64,000 nt of DNA from NCBI GenBank assembly GCA_942493235.1, contig OW818676.1, positions 1,426,001 through 1,490,000 of the forward strand, given 5' to 3'. The stretch comes from ENR-C587 sp942493235 (GTDB lineage Bacteria > Bacteroidota > Ignavibacteria > Kapaibacteriales > UBA2268). Position numbers and translations under genes: made by a program. Every line of letters begins with the position of its first letter. The stretch's first letter is position 1. Under the pieces are notes generated by a model that saw only the letters and a list, made by a program, of their open reading frames with translations, was not told where the DNA came from and made no database searches. This document shows positions 18,682 through 28,125 of this stretch, in pieces.

Positions 18682-21600
18682 ATGAAAAGATCTGCATTAT
18701 TACTTTCTCTAATTCTCTTATTATTGACTGCTTGTGGCAATACCTTAGAAATTACTAAGATAGACCCCGACAAAGAAGTATCTTTAACTCAGGCTTTTAC
18801 TATTGAGTTTAATAAGGATGTAGCTCCGGCAACTAAACAAAACATTTGGTTGACTGACGGATTTTTGGATTTCGAACCGAAAATCCCCGGCAAATATAAA
18901 TGGATTTCCGCCAATACATTGATTTTTTCTCCGGATTTTAAGCTTAATCCTATTGAAACATATAAAGTCAAAGTTAATGAAAAGGCACTATTCGGTAACA
19001 AAGAGCTTTCAATTTCCGGCGATGAAGTAGAGTTCAGCACTCCGAATTTTAAATTAGATAAAGCAGAATTCTTCTGGGCGAATATTCCTCATCAATATTA
19101 TAAAGCCGGTATTCAAGTAAATTTACTTTTTAATTATGAGGTAGTTCCCGAGCTTTTAAATAAATATCTGGAAGTTAAAATAAATAATCAGCTAATTTCA
19201 AATTATAAAATTATTACACAATCTAAAAGTGAAAAAGTAAATATAAATATTGGTGAGATTTCTCAGACCGATAAAGAACAGAAAATTGAGGTTAAAGTCA
19301 AAGAAGGCTTCGAATCTGTATATGGCAAAAAAGGACTTGAGAAAGATAAAGAGTTTACTTATAATTTGCCCCCAATCACTCAATTAGAAATTTCGGGTTA
19401 TGCTTCAGGATTCGACGGAGCTAACGGGTGGATGGAGATATCCACTACGCAGTCGGTTGAAGAAAGCGTTTTGAAAAATTATATCTCATTTAATCCAACA
19501 AAAGATGTTAAATATACATTCTATGATAATAAATTCAGGATAGATGGTAATTTTGAAAATGCAAAGACAGTTACTGTCAAAATCAAAAAAGGGCTTTCCG
19601 GTTCTTACGGAGGCATACTTCAAGAAGACTATGAGCAAGATATATCATTTATAAACTTAGAACCAAGCATAAATTTCAAAGATAGAAGCGGCAAATATAT
19701 GAAATATTCAGGTGAGCGAAATATTGAAGTCTTAGCCGTTAACACTGATGAAGTCGAGGTAGAAGTAAATCAAATATTTAAAAACAATCTGCTTTATTAC
19801 TTAAATCAAAATAATGACCGATACTATGAACCCGAATTTGATGGATATTATAATGATTACTATACTTCAGCCGAGCAGTACGGAAAAACCCTTTATAAAG
19901 AAACCAAAACTTTAAAAAACGAGCAGAATTGGTTAGAGAAATTCCAAGTCAATCTTAATAAAATTGTTCCCGATAAAAATAGCAAAGGCTTATTTTTAAT
20001 TAATATCAGCTCTACTCAAGACCGATGGATAAGCACTTCTAAAACAATAGCTCTTACCGATTTAGGACTAATTACCAAAAAGTCCGGAAATGATATTATT
20101 GTATATGTGAATTCGATTGCTGAAGCTATGCCGTTGAAAGATGTTGATATTTCGGTGATTTCTACAAATAACCAAACTATACTTAGCGGGAAAACCGATG
20201 AAATGGGAATCATACATTTTATAGATTATAAAAGCAAAATCGGTGATTTCACGCCGAGATTAATCGTTGCGGAAACTTCACAAGACTTTAATTACCTTGA
20301 TTTGGATAATTCTTTAATCGAGACTTCACGCTATGATGTTACCGGTATGAGCGAAGTAAATGATAAATACTTGGCTTATATTTATGGTGAACGTTCTCTG
20401 TATCGCCCGGGCGAAACTGCACACATATCAGCTATTATTAGAAATCAGCTAATGGAGCCGGTTACAGACTTTCCTGTTATCGTAAAAGTAATGTCTCCGG
20501 TGGGCTCAGTATTCAGAGAATTCAGGTCAAATGTCAATCAAGAAGGTTCTTTTGAATTGCAGTTTGAGATACCGGACTATGCACTAACCGGCATGTATAA
20601 AGTCGAATTATATACCGGATCTTATGAACTGATAGGCAATTATCTGCTAAATATTGAAGATTTTGTTCCAGATAAAATCCGATTATTACTATCTTCAAAT
20701 AATAATATTTATTCTCCGAATCAAAAAGTAAGTATCAATATTGATGCAGAATTTTTATTCGGTTCGAAAGCAAGCGGATTAGACTGGACTGCCGACTTTT
20801 ATATTAATCGGAAAGATTATTTCAGTAAATCACATAAAGATTATAATTTTACAAATGATAAAGAATCAGCAGATTATTTCGAGCCATTCTCTACCTCCGG
20901 GCAGCTTGATGATAACGGCAAAGCAACGGCAGATTACATGATTGCTTCAAATATAAAGACAAGCGGATATATCGAAGGATATGCCGTAGTATCTGTTTTT
21001 GACTTAAACGGTAGAACAGTTACTCGCTCTTATCAATTCAAAATATATCCGAATCAGGCTTTCCTGGGAATAAAATCTCAAGGCTATTATTTTGGAACAA
21101 ATCAGAATATCACATTTAAAACAGTAGCAATTGATAAAAATGATAAACCAATTTCTAATATTAACTATACAGCACGGCTGATACGCTATGAATGGAAAAC
21201 AGTGCTAAAGCAAGATTATTCGGAGAAATTCTATTACGCATCTGAAAAGAAACAATTTATAGAATGGGAGAAAAATATCACAAGTTCTAATTCAGCCAAA
21301 GACCTTAAATTTGCATTAAGCAAATCAGGCGAGTATGAATTAAAACTGTTTACTAACGGCGATACCAACATATATACTTCAACGAATTTCTATGCCTATA
21401 GCTGGGCAAGCTCATCGGCATCAACATTTGAAGTTAATAAAGAGGGTAGAATCGAAATTGTTACCGACAAGGAAAATTACCAGCCGGGAGAAAAGGCAAA
21501 AGTTCTATTTACTACTCCTTTCTCCGGCAAGATGCTAGTTACTCTTGAGCGTAATGGTGTATATTACAGCGAATACGTTAATGTAGAGAACCGCACCGCT

Positions 21601-24099
21601 GAAATGACGATACCAATTACTGATGAATACTTGCCGAATGTATTTATATCGGCTACTCTGTTTAAAAAGCATAATCCGGATAAGTCCACCCCGTTTTTTG
21701 TTGGTCATGGCTACGCATCGGTTAAAGTTGACAATCCGGATAATCAATTACCGGTTGAGATAATCTGCGAGTCTCAAATCAAACCGAACACTACACAAAA
21801 GGTAATAGTTAAATCTTCCCCGAATAAAGATATACATCTTACTTTAGCCGCTGTAGATGAGGGCATTCTCTCGATAAAGAATTATAAATCACCAAATCCG
21901 TATAATTATTTTTATACTAAACGAGCATTAAAAACAGAATCTTATGATTTATATAAATTCCTACTTCCGGAGATAGTAACTACTAATCCTTCAACCGGTG
22001 GCGGCGATTTTCTAATGGATATGGAAAGCATGGTTAATAGCCGCACTAATCCGATTAAGTCTAAACGATTCAAACCATTCAGCTATTGGAGCGGAATAGT
22101 AAAGACTAATTCAAGCGGACAGGTAACTATTCCAATTGATATTCCGAATATTAACACTGAAGTGCGATTAATGGCAGTTGCCTATAAAGGTGCTAAATTC
22201 GGTTCGGCAGAGAAAGCTATGAAAGTAAAAAATGATATTATCATAGAACCCGAAATACCACGATTTCTCTCTCCAAATGACGAACTTACTATGCCGGTCA
22301 GTATAATGAATACCACTAATTCGGATATGAGCATAAAAGTAAATGTTAATGCTTGGGGCTGTGCTTGGCTTAGTTCTCCAGACGAGCAGAGCATTAATGT
22401 ACCGGCAAATAAATATGTAACTGTCGAATTTAAAGTAAAAGCAAAGCAAGAAATTGGCATTGCCAATATTAGAATTACCGCTAACGGAAAAGTAAAAGTA
22501 ATTGACGATACAGAAATATCAGTTCGCCCGGCTTCGCCACTAATTAGTGATTATAGGGTAGGAACTATTTATCCAGGGCAAGAGGTTAACCTCGGCGTAA
22601 GCAATGATTTCATCAAATCAATGACTAATCAATCACTGTCTATCAGTAAATTGCCTGCTCTGAGTTATGCTAAATATTTAAAGGAATTGTTGAGCTATCC
22701 GCACGGGTGCATAGAGCAGACTGTTTCAAAAGCATTTCCACAATTATATTTTGCGGAATTGGCTGCACTAATTGCACCAAATAAATTTTCAAAAACTAAT
22801 CCGATTTATTATATTAATGAAGCTATTCACAAAGTTGAAAGTATGCAGTTGTGGGACGGAGGAATCAGGTACTGGCAGGAAGACAACAGTCCAAACAAAT
22901 GGGCTTCGGTCTATTCTGCTCATTTTTTAGTTGCCGCCCAAAAAGCCGGCTATGCTGTCAATCATGACGTACTTAATAATTTACTAAAATATATCTCAAA
23001 ATTAGCAAAAACACCGGGCACTTACGATTACTATTCTTATTCGGGTAAAAGCTCCCGTACAAGTCGTAAAATAGCTAATAAAGAAATTATTTATTCGCTT
23101 TTTGTACTTTCTCTGGCTGGACGCAATGATATATCCACTATGAATTACTATATGGCTCATCAGGAACTATTAACTATGGACACACGCTATCTGCTGGCAG
23201 GAGCTTATGCTTTAGCCGGTAAAATATCAACTTTCTATAGTTTAATACCGAGCGGTTTTAACCCTGAATTTGCCGAACGCGATGCCGGTAACAGTTTTGA
23301 TTCCGAAGTACGTGCTAACGCTTTAATGCTATATGTATTGCTGGAGGTTGACCCCAATAATGCCCAAGTACCTATTATTATGCGTTACTTAAATACCAAT
23401 GCAAGTAAAGTATATTCGACTCAGGATATGGCATTCACTATGCTTGCTCTTGGTAAAGCTGCAAGCATACAGGCAAATTCAAATTTCAATATTGATATTT
23501 TCGCAAATAACAACAAAATAGGGACTTTTACTGGTGAGGGATTGAGCATTGCTCCCGATAAATTGACAAATTCTGCAATTAAACTTAAAGCCACTAACGG
23601 TACCGGTTCAATTTATTATTTCTATACTGCTGAGGGAATTAAGTATAATAATGCGATAGCCGAGAAAGACTCTTACTTAAAAATTCGCAGATATTTCTAT
23701 GACCTAAGATCAAAAAAATCAGTTGATTTAAATAACGTTAAGCAGGGACAATTGCTGATTTGCAAATTAACTCTTGAATCGGGCAACCGCTCTATAGAAA
23801 ATATAGCTATAAGTGCACTGCTTCCGGCAGGATTTGAAATTGAAAATCCACGATTAAGCGAAGTTCAGCAAACTACTTGGAAGACTAACAGCCCGATGAA
23901 GATTCGGCATCTTGATATTAGAGACGACAGATTATTACTCTTTACAGATATTAATGCCAATAAATATTCCGAATACTACTATATGGTACGTGTAACCAAC
24001 CAGGGTATTTACACCTTGCCACCGGTTATAGCCGAGGCTATGTATGCTCCGGAATATGCTTCTATTTTTGGTAATTCATTTGTAAAGATTTTCAAATAG
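18682..24099 (+). CDS. Bacterial alpha-2-macroglobulin family lipoprotein
   Basis: This 1805-residue lipoprotein (signal MKRSALLLSLILLLLTAC, lipidated Cys18) is a bacterial alpha-2-macroglobulin, a large periplasmic protease trap. An Ig-like domain and several MG domains fill the first 900 residues. The MG segment YGERSLYRPGETAHISAIIR lies near residue 570, and VDEGILSIKNY is in the A2M bait/ANA-type region. The A2M domain follows (PFSYWSGIVKTNSSGQVTIPIDIP). The thioester motif PHGCIEQT is intact (Cys1343, Gln1346), with the alpha-toroid after it. The usual partner, penicillin-binding protein PbpC, is not next to it; an IS110 element starts 51 bp downstream. Transcription is probably from the promoter at 18618. 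Confidence 0.93.
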   Translation: MKRSALLLSLILLLLTACGNTLEITKIDPDKEVSLTQAFTIEFNKDVAPATKQNIWLTDGFLDFEPKIPGKYKWISANTLIFSPDFKLNPIETYKVKVNEKALFGNKELSISGDEVEFSTPNFKLDKAEFFWANIPHQYYKAGIQVNLLFNYEVVPELLNKYLEVKINNQLISNYKIITQSKSEKVNINIGEISQTDKEQKIEVKVKEGFESVYGKKGLEKDKEFTYNLPPITQLEISGYASGFDGANGWMEISTTQSVEESVLKNYISFNPTKDVKYTFYDNKFRIDGNFENAKTVTVKIKKGLSGSYGGILQEDYEQDISFINLEPSINFKDRSGKYMKYSGERNIEVLAVNTDEVEVEVNQIFKNNLLYYLNQNNDRYYEPEFDGYYNDYYTSAEQYGKTLYKETKTLKNEQNWLEKFQVNLNKIVPDKNSKGLFLINISSTQDRWISTSKTIALTDLGLITKKSGNDIIVYVNSIAEAMPLKDVDISVISTNNQTILSGKTDEMGIIHFIDYKSKIGDFTPRLIVAETSQDFNYLDLDNSLIETSRYDVTGMSEVNDKYLAYIYGERSLYRPGETAHISAIIRNQLMEPVTDFPVIVKVMSPVGSVFREFRSNVNQEGSFELQFEIPDYALTGMYKVELYTGSYELIGNYLLNIEDFVPDKIRLLLSSNNNIYSPNQKVSINIDAEFLFGSKASGLDWTADFYINRKDYFSKSHKDYNFTNDKESADYFEPFSTSGQLDDNGKATADYMIASNIKTSGYIEGYAVVSVFDLNGRTVTRSYQFKIYPNQAFLGIKSQGYYFGTNQNITFKTVAIDKNDKPISNINYTARLIRYEWKTVLKQDYSEKFYYASEKKQFIEWEKNITSSNSAKDLKFALSKSGEYELKLFTNGDTNIYTSTNFYAYSWASSSASTFEVNKEGRIEIVTDKENYQPGEKAKVLFTTPFSGKMLVTLERNGVYYSEYVNVENRTAEMTIPITDEYLPNVFISATLFKKHNPDKSTPFFVGHGYASVKVDNPDNQLPVEIICESQIKPNTTQKVIVKSSPNKDIHLTLAAVDEGILSIKNYKSPNPYNYFYTKRALKTESYDLYKFLLPEIVTTNPSTGGGDFLMDMESMVNSRTNPIKSKRFKPFSYWSGIVKTNSSGQVTIPIDIPNINTEVRLMAVAYKGAKFGSAEKAMKVKNDIIIEPEIPRFLSPNDELTMPVSIMNTTNSDMSIKVNVNAWGCAWLSSPDEQSINVPANKYVTVEFKVKAKQEIGIANIRITANGKVKVIDDTEISVRPASPLISDYRVGTIYPGQEVNLGVSNDFIKSMTNQSLSISKLPALSYAKYLKELLSYPHGCIEQTVSKAFPQLYFAELAALIAPNKFSKTNPIYYINEAIHKVESMQLWDGGIRYWQEDNSPNKWASVYSAHFLVAAQKAGYAVNHDVLNNLLKYISKLAKTPGTYDYYSYSGKSSRTSRKIANKEIIYSLFVLSLAGRNDISTMNYYMAHQELLTMDTRYLLAGAYALAGKISTFYSLIPSGFNPEFAERDAGNSFDSEVRANALMLYVLLEVDPNNAQVPIIMRYLNTNASKVYSTQDMAFTMLALGKAASIQANSNFNIDIFANNNKIGTFTGEGLSIAPDKLTNSAIKLKATNGTGSIYYFYTAEGIKYNNAIAEKDSYLKIRRYFYDLRSKKSVDLNNVKQGQLLICKLTLESGNRSIENIAISALLPAGFEIENPRLSEVQQTTWKTNSPMKIRHLDIRDDRLLLFTDINANKYSEYYYMVRVTNQGIYTLPPVIAEAMYAPEYASIFGNSFVKIFK

Positions 24100-24106
24100 T
24101 TTGTAT

Positions 24107-24150
24107 GAGGTTTTGAAAAGTAAAAATATTACCAATTTGTCATTCTGAGT
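24107..24150 (+). repeat. Left half of hairpin repeat F1, split by IS110
   Basis: The sequence ends GTCATTCTGAGT and matches the left arm of the dispersed F repeat (intact copies at 38765, 44820 and 63402). The right arm resumes at 25853 with GTGCAACGAAGAATCC. The arm starts 8 bp after the A2M stop, so the intact hairpin may once have acted as its terminator. Confidence 0.85.
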
Positions 24151-24396
24151 TACTGACCACCCGCTACGCGGCTGGTAAAACAATACAATGACAACAAAAA
24201 AAGAACGTGTATATTGAAAGTTTTTGAAATTGCCCGGTACAACATTGGTAATAAAGATTCCGATTTTGAGTTTGGGCAGGAAGCATTTAGATAGAATAAT
24301 TGGTGTTATAATACCCGCTTAACAGGCTGTCACCTTAATATGCTTCCCAAAAACTAAATAATAATTAAACAATATCAAATAATCATTGGAAATAGA
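24151..24396 (+). ncRNA. Candidate bridge RNA region in the IS110 left end
   Basis: IS110-subgroup elements encode a structured bridge RNA between the left end and the transposase start; its two loops recognise target and donor DNA. This 246-bp non-coding stretch has the right place and size. A strong stem pairs 24271-24286 (TTTGGG, CAGG bulge, AAGCAT) with 24340-24351 (ATGCTTCCCAAA), enclosing about 53 nt. A short hairpin CCGC/GCGG lies at 24161-24171. Inside the large loop, TTAACAG (24319-24325) repeats the last bases of the right end (25847-25853). ATTTTGAGT (24263-24271) differs by one base from the target flank ATTCTGAGT. The guide assignment is tentative and I could not place a right-target guide by eye. 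Confidence 0.5.
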
Positions 24397-25731
24397 ATGA
24401 AAACTCCAATTGAAGAATTAAAGATAGTGTTTACAAACACTGCAGGCATCGATATAGGTTCGGAGAAACATTTCGCAGCAGTAGGTCAGGGAAACGGGGC
24501 AGTACGCTCATTTACCAGTTTCACCAAAGACTTGCAGTCAATGTCTTTGTGGTTTAAGGAAAACGGTATAACAACGGTTGTAATGGAATCAACCGGCAGT
24601 TATTGGATTCCTGTATATGAAGTTTTGGAAAGTGCCGGTTTTAAAGTAGCACTTGTCAATGCCGCCCATGTCAAGAATGTTCCTGGCAGAAAAAGCGATG
24701 TGATAGACTGCCAATGGCTCCAAAAGATATATAGTTTTGGACTACTGCGCGATTCATTCATTCCAAGCGAAGATATCCGCCGTATTCGCTCGTATGTCAG
24801 ACTAAAAAGCGATCATGTAAGGAGTGCCGCCTCACATATACAGCATATGCAAAAAGCGTTGGACCAAATGAATATTAAAATACATAATGTAATTTCGGAA
24901 ACAGCCGGAGTAAGCGGGATGAAAATATTAAAAGCTATAATCTCAGGTGAACGATCTCCCGAAATATTGCTTTCGTTGTGCGATACAAGGATAATAAATA
25001 AGAAGAGGCAAGAGGTAATAAATTCGCTTGAAGGTAATTTTCGCACCGAGCATATATTTGCTCTAAAACAAGCAGTAGAAGGATACGAATTTTATCAGAA
25101 GCAAATTATTGACTGTGACGATGAGATAGAAAAGTTACTCAATAAATTTAATTCTTCAAATGAAAATGATGGGTTTGAAATTGACGTAAAAAAAGTAGGT
25201 TTTAAAAAAGTACGCCGACACGCATCAAGTTACGATTTAGAGAGTATGTTGATTAATATGACGGGTGGTGTTAATTTGTCAGTTCTCCCCGGTATGTCTG
25301 CGTACAATAGTTTGCAACTACTAGAGATAGGGACGGATATGAGCTTTTGGTCAAACTCTAAAAAATTCACATCGTGGTTGGGAGCAGCCCCGCAAACACA
25401 TCAAAGCGGGAAAAGCCGTAATAAAGGACGCACAAAGAGGCATAAGAACAAAGCTGCTCATATACTTCAATTAGCGGCAAGAACAGTAGGAAGAAGCGGC
25501 ACAGCATTAGGAGCATTTTATAGAAGGATAAGTAGAACAAAAGATGCCCCAACTGCAGTAACAGCAACGGCAAGAAAATTGGCAATACAAATATACAATT
25601 TACTAAAATATAAGCAAGAATACAAAGAATTTGGTTCGGAGGAATATGAAAAAAAATACGACGAAATTCAATTGAAAAACTTAGAAAAGAAGGCAAAAAG
25701 ACTTGGGTGCATTCTCGTTAAAGTGTCTTAA
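24397..25731 (+). CDS. IS110-family transposase (DEDD recombinase)
   Basis: This 444-residue protein has the two IS110 domains. The N-terminal RuvC-like DEDD domain shows Asp19 (GIDIGSEKH), Glu64 (VMESTGSYW), and Asp101 and Asp104 (GRKSDVIDCQWL). A coiled-coil linker region with charged helices follows. The C-terminal Transposase_20 domain contains LPGMSAYNSLQLL and WLGAAPQTHQSGKSRNKGR, where Ser337 of QSGK is the candidate nucleophile. The frame is intact with no internal stop, so the element could be active. It has its own flanking non-coding ends and lies in an intergenic region, so its insertion broke no gene. Confidence 0.95.
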   Translation: MKTPIEELKIVFTNTAGIDIGSEKHFAAVGQGNGAVRSFTSFTKDLQSMSLWFKENGITTVVMESTGSYWIPVYEVLESAGFKVALVNAAHVKNVPGRKSDVIDCQWLQKIYSFGLLRDSFIPSEDIRRIRSYVRLKSDHVRSAASHIQHMQKALDQMNIKIHNVISETAGVSGMKILKAIISGERSPEILLSLCDTRIINKKRQEVINSLEGNFRTEHIFALKQAVEGYEFYQKQIIDCDDEIEKLLNKFNSSNENDGFEIDVKKVGFKKVRRHASSYDLESMLINMTGGVNLSVLPGMSAYNSLQLLEIGTDMSFWSNSKKFTSWLGAAPQTHQSGKSRNKGRTKRHKNKAAHILQLAARTVGRSGTALGAFYRRISRTKDAPTAVTATARKLAIQIYNLLKYKQEYKEFGSEEYEKKYDEIQLKNLEKKAKRLGCILVKVS

Positions 25732-25852
25732 ATTTTGAGTGTTAATCAAAACACTTATTGGGATATATTTTCGTATAACACTTTTAAAATATCGGATAAA
25801 TCATTGTGAATATAGCGTTTACAAGGACACTCAAGAAAAGATGTCATTAACA

Positions 25853-25980
25853 GTGCAACGAAGAATCCAGAGTTATCAACAAGTTAGCTTAATCTGGATT
25901 CTTCACTGCGTTCAGAATGACAACTTTTTAGTCAGCCTCTTGAACAAATGGAAATTGAAAATTTTATAGTTTTGCAACAG
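25853..25980 (+). repeat. Right half of hairpin repeat F1
   Basis: It resumes GTGCAACGAAGAATCC and carries the second arm GGATTCTTCACTGCG. The tail (about 25919-25980) is almost identical to 38880-38939 through GCAACAG. The 76-codon open frame crossing it is not a gene. From 25981 to 26112 I see nothing. Confidence 0.85.
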
Positions 25981-26112
25981 ACTTATTATGTTCATGAAAA
26001 TAGTTCTAATGAATATTTTCTGCATTAATTTGCTATCTTATAAAATCAAAAGATGTTGAAAATCAATAATATAATATCTTAAATCCCCACTTAGCTCAAG
26101 GCAAATTTCCCT

Positions 26113-26129
26113 TTGGCACATCTATTGTA
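26113..26129 (+). promoter_or_regulatory. Putative sigma-54 promoter of the flagellar export genes
   Basis: TTGGCAC (26113-26119), 5 bp, then TTGTA (26125-26129) matches the -24/-12 consensus TGGCAC-N5-TTGC except for GT instead of GC at -12. The predicted start is near 26141, giving a leader of about 22 nt before fliP ATG at 26164. Sigma-54 control of flagellar genes is common, and a sigma-54 activator is encoded at 9516. Confidence 0.5.
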
Positions 26130-26163
26130 ATATATATAGCTGATTAAGTTTTTTGGCGATAAA

Positions 26164-26943
26164 ATGGACAATATTAGACATATAATAGTATTTTTAAGCA
26201 GCATCGGGATAATATTCTTCTTTTCCGGTGTGGAGAACTTTGCCCAAGTAGGCGGAGGGAATTATCCGATTCCTAAGCTCTCGGTCAATATCGATAAAGC
26301 CGATAAAAATGAAGACTATGTATTGACTTTGCAGATTTTATTAGTAATGACGGTGCTGACTTTGGCTCCGTCCATTCTGATAATGATGACCTGCTTTACT
26401 CGTATAATTATAGTATTTCACTTTTTAAAGCAGGCTCTGGGGACGCAAACGCAGCCGCCGAATCAGGTGCTGACGGGGCTCGCCCTATTTCTGACCTTTT
26501 TTGTGATGCAGCCGGTTCTAAACGAAGCTAACATAAACGGCATTCAACCCTATATGAGGGAAGAAATTACTCAGGAGCAGGCAATAAATGCAGTAGTTAA
26601 GCCATTCCGTGAATTTATGCTAAAGCATACTCGTCAAGAAGATTTGGCACTATTTGTGAAACTAAACGGCAATAATAAACCCAATGATGTAAGTGAGGTC
26701 AGTACTTGGACAGTGATTCCGGCTTATACTATCAGCGAGCTAAGAATCGCTTTTCAGATAGGTTTCTTGATTTTTATACCCTTCCTTGTCTTGGATATGG
26801 TAATAGCAAGCGTTTTAATGTCTCTGGGTATGTTTCTTCTGCCTCCGCAGATGATTTCGCTGCCGGTGAAAATCTTGCTGTTTATATTGGTTGACGGTTG
26901 GTATTTGCTAATAGAGTCGTTAATGAAAAGTATAATGAAATAG
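26164..26943 (+). CDS. fliP: Flagellar export-gate protein FliP
   Basis: This 259-residue protein has an N-terminal signal/hydrophobic segment (residues 1-28) and the FliP core. Diagnostic stretches include VMTVLTLAPSILIMMTCFTRIIIVFHFLKQALGTQ, PPNQVLTGLALFLTFFVMQPV, AYTISELRIAFQIGFLIFIPF and LGMFLLPPQMISLPVKILLF. FliP forms the FliP5-FliQ4-FliR1 gate of the flagellar type III export apparatus in the inner membrane. The start of fliQ follows 11 bp after its stop. No FliO is adjacent. It is the first gene of the cluster, behind a sigma-54-like promoter. The motif set is flagellar rather than injectisome-type, given the neighbouring FlhB. Confidence 0.96.
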   Translation: MDNIRHIIVFLSSIGIIFFFSGVENFAQVGGGNYPIPKLSVNIDKADKNEDYVLTLQILLVMTVLTLAPSILIMMTCFTRIIIVFHFLKQALGTQTQPPNQVLTGLALFLTFFVMQPVLNEANINGIQPYMREEITQEQAINAVVKPFREFMLKHTRQEDLALFVKLNGNNKPNDVSEVSTWTVIPAYTISELRIAFQIGFLIFIPFLVLDMVIASVLMSLGMFLLPPQMISLPVKILLFILVDGWYLLIESLMKSIMK

Positions 26944-26954
26944 GGAGATTGAAA

Positions 26955-27221
26955 ATGACAGACCAAATGGTTGTATATATAGTTAAAGAAGCGTTTTACT
27001 ATTTATTTCTGATAGTAGGCCCTATCCTGTTGGTTTCGTTAGTAGTTGGTTTGATTATTTCGATATTTCAAGCGGCAACATCAATTTCCGAACAGACATT
27101 GACATTTGTCCCTAAGTTAGTGGTAGTATTGTTGCTTACACTATTGCTTCTGCCTTGGATAATATCAAACATAAAGACTTTTACTTTAGAAATGTTTAAT
27201 ATGATAAGCACTTTGCATTAG
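26955..27221 (+). CDS. fliQ: Flagellar export-gate protein FliQ
   Basis: This 88-residue protein has two membrane helices: YYLFLIVGPILLVSLVVGLIIS-type, then VPKLVVVLLLTLLLLPWI. The family signature FQAATSISEQTLTFVPK lies between them. It belongs to the export gate with FliP and FliR. I chose ATG 26955, which has the purine-rich site AGGGAG upstream. An upstream in-frame start at 26898 would overlap fliP by 46 bp and add an atypical N-terminus. Confidence 0.96.
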   Translation: MTDQMVVYIVKEAFYYLFLIVGPILLVSLVVGLIISIFQAATSISEQTLTFVPKLVVVLLLTLLLLPWIISNIKTFTLEMFNMISTLH

Positions 27222-27319
27222 TCTTATTATCACAATATTGAATGGATTAATTACCTGTACTAATGCTTTAAATTGAGTTATTAATAATAAAATATTTCAG
27301 AAAATGACGAATAGAGAAA

Positions 27320-28114
27320 ATGATACAATCAGATGCCATATATTTACTTACAGGGAAATTTCTTATCGGAGCATTGCTACTGATAAGAATCGGCGGTTTT
27401 GTATTGACAGGTCCTCTATTCAAATCTGATGCTATCCCGACACAATTAAAAATAATATTATCAGTTATACTTGCTACTTCACTTACTGCTGCATTCTGGA
27501 AAGAACAAGCTCCGATTGACTATCATCTTTGGTATTTAGTGCTATTGATACTAAAGGAGTTCACTATGGGTGCTATAATGGGATTTGCAGCTAATACAGT
27601 ATTTTGGGCAGCAAGATTTGCCGGCGGTATGGTTGACTTCAATCTTGGATTTCAGACATCTATGTTGTTTTCAAATCAGGATACTCCAACATTGGTAGGT
27701 GAATTAAAGGACATGATGGTACTGATGATATTTCTGGCTATTAATGGACATCATCATCTGATAGAAGCTATTTATCTAAGTGTTAGAGCTGTGCCAATAG
27801 GAACTTTTGAAATTTCGACTTCAACTATTAAGATGATAACCGATTTAATTACTACTGTTACTATTTTAGCTTTAAAAATGTCAGCCCCGATGATGATAGC
27901 CGAATTCCTAACTAATTTATCATTAGCATTATTGGCAAGAGTTGCTCCGCAGACAAATATATTTATGCTGAGTTTTCAAATTAAAATTACGGTTGGTTTA
28001 TTGGTTCTTGCCGGCGGACTATCGCTGTTTGCACTATTAGCTAAAAACAGTCTTTCGACTATGGATAATGATTTAATTAAAATTATAATGTCGCTTAACC
28101 CGATACGAGTATAA
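27320..28114 (+). CDS. fliR: Flagellar export-gate protein FliR
   Basis: This 264-residue polytopic membrane protein has FliR landmarks: GGFVLTGPLFKSDAIPTQLKIILSVILA, LKEFTMGAIMGFAANTVFWA and GGMVDFNLGFQTSMLFS, and the C-terminal segment RVAPQTNIFMLSFQIKITVGL. FliR is the single-copy gate component that associates with FlhB. It follows fliQ after a 98-bp gap, larger than elsewhere in the cluster, with no obvious terminator in the gap. It precedes flhB by 11 bp. Confidence 0.96.
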   Translation: MIQSDAIYLLTGKFLIGALLLIRIGGFVLTGPLFKSDAIPTQLKIILSVILATSLTAAFWKEQAPIDYHLWYLVLLILKEFTMGAIMGFAANTVFWAARFAGGMVDFNLGFQTSMLFSNQDTPTLVGELKDMMVLMIFLAINGHHHLIEAIYLSVRAVPIGTFEISTSTIKMITDLITTVTILALKMSAPMMIAEFLTNLSLALLARVAPQTNIFMLSFQIKITVGLLVLAGGLSLFALLAKNSLSTMDNDLIKIIMSLNPIRV

Positions 28115-28125
28115 AGGAATAAAAC

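Larger units (their letters stand above)
24151..25854 (+). mobile_element. IS110-family insertion sequence, about 1.7 kb
   Basis: The boundaries come from the split F repeat. The left flank ends CTGAGT at 24150 and the right flank resumes GTGCAACG at 25853. The uninterrupted sequence, read from the F copy at 63402-63502 on the minus strand, is CTGAGTGCAACG. The overlap is GT (or AGT), as expected for an IS110 core dinucleotide. There are no terminal inverted repeats and no longer target duplication. The element has 246 bp of non-coding left end, one transposase gene (24397-25731) and 123 bp of right end. A longer left end suggests the IS110 rather than the IS1111 subgroup. Confidence 0.88.

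Noticed and set aside
25739..25969. 76-codon plus-strand frame after the IS110 transposase
   Set aside because: It spans the IS right end and the F repeat; not a gene.
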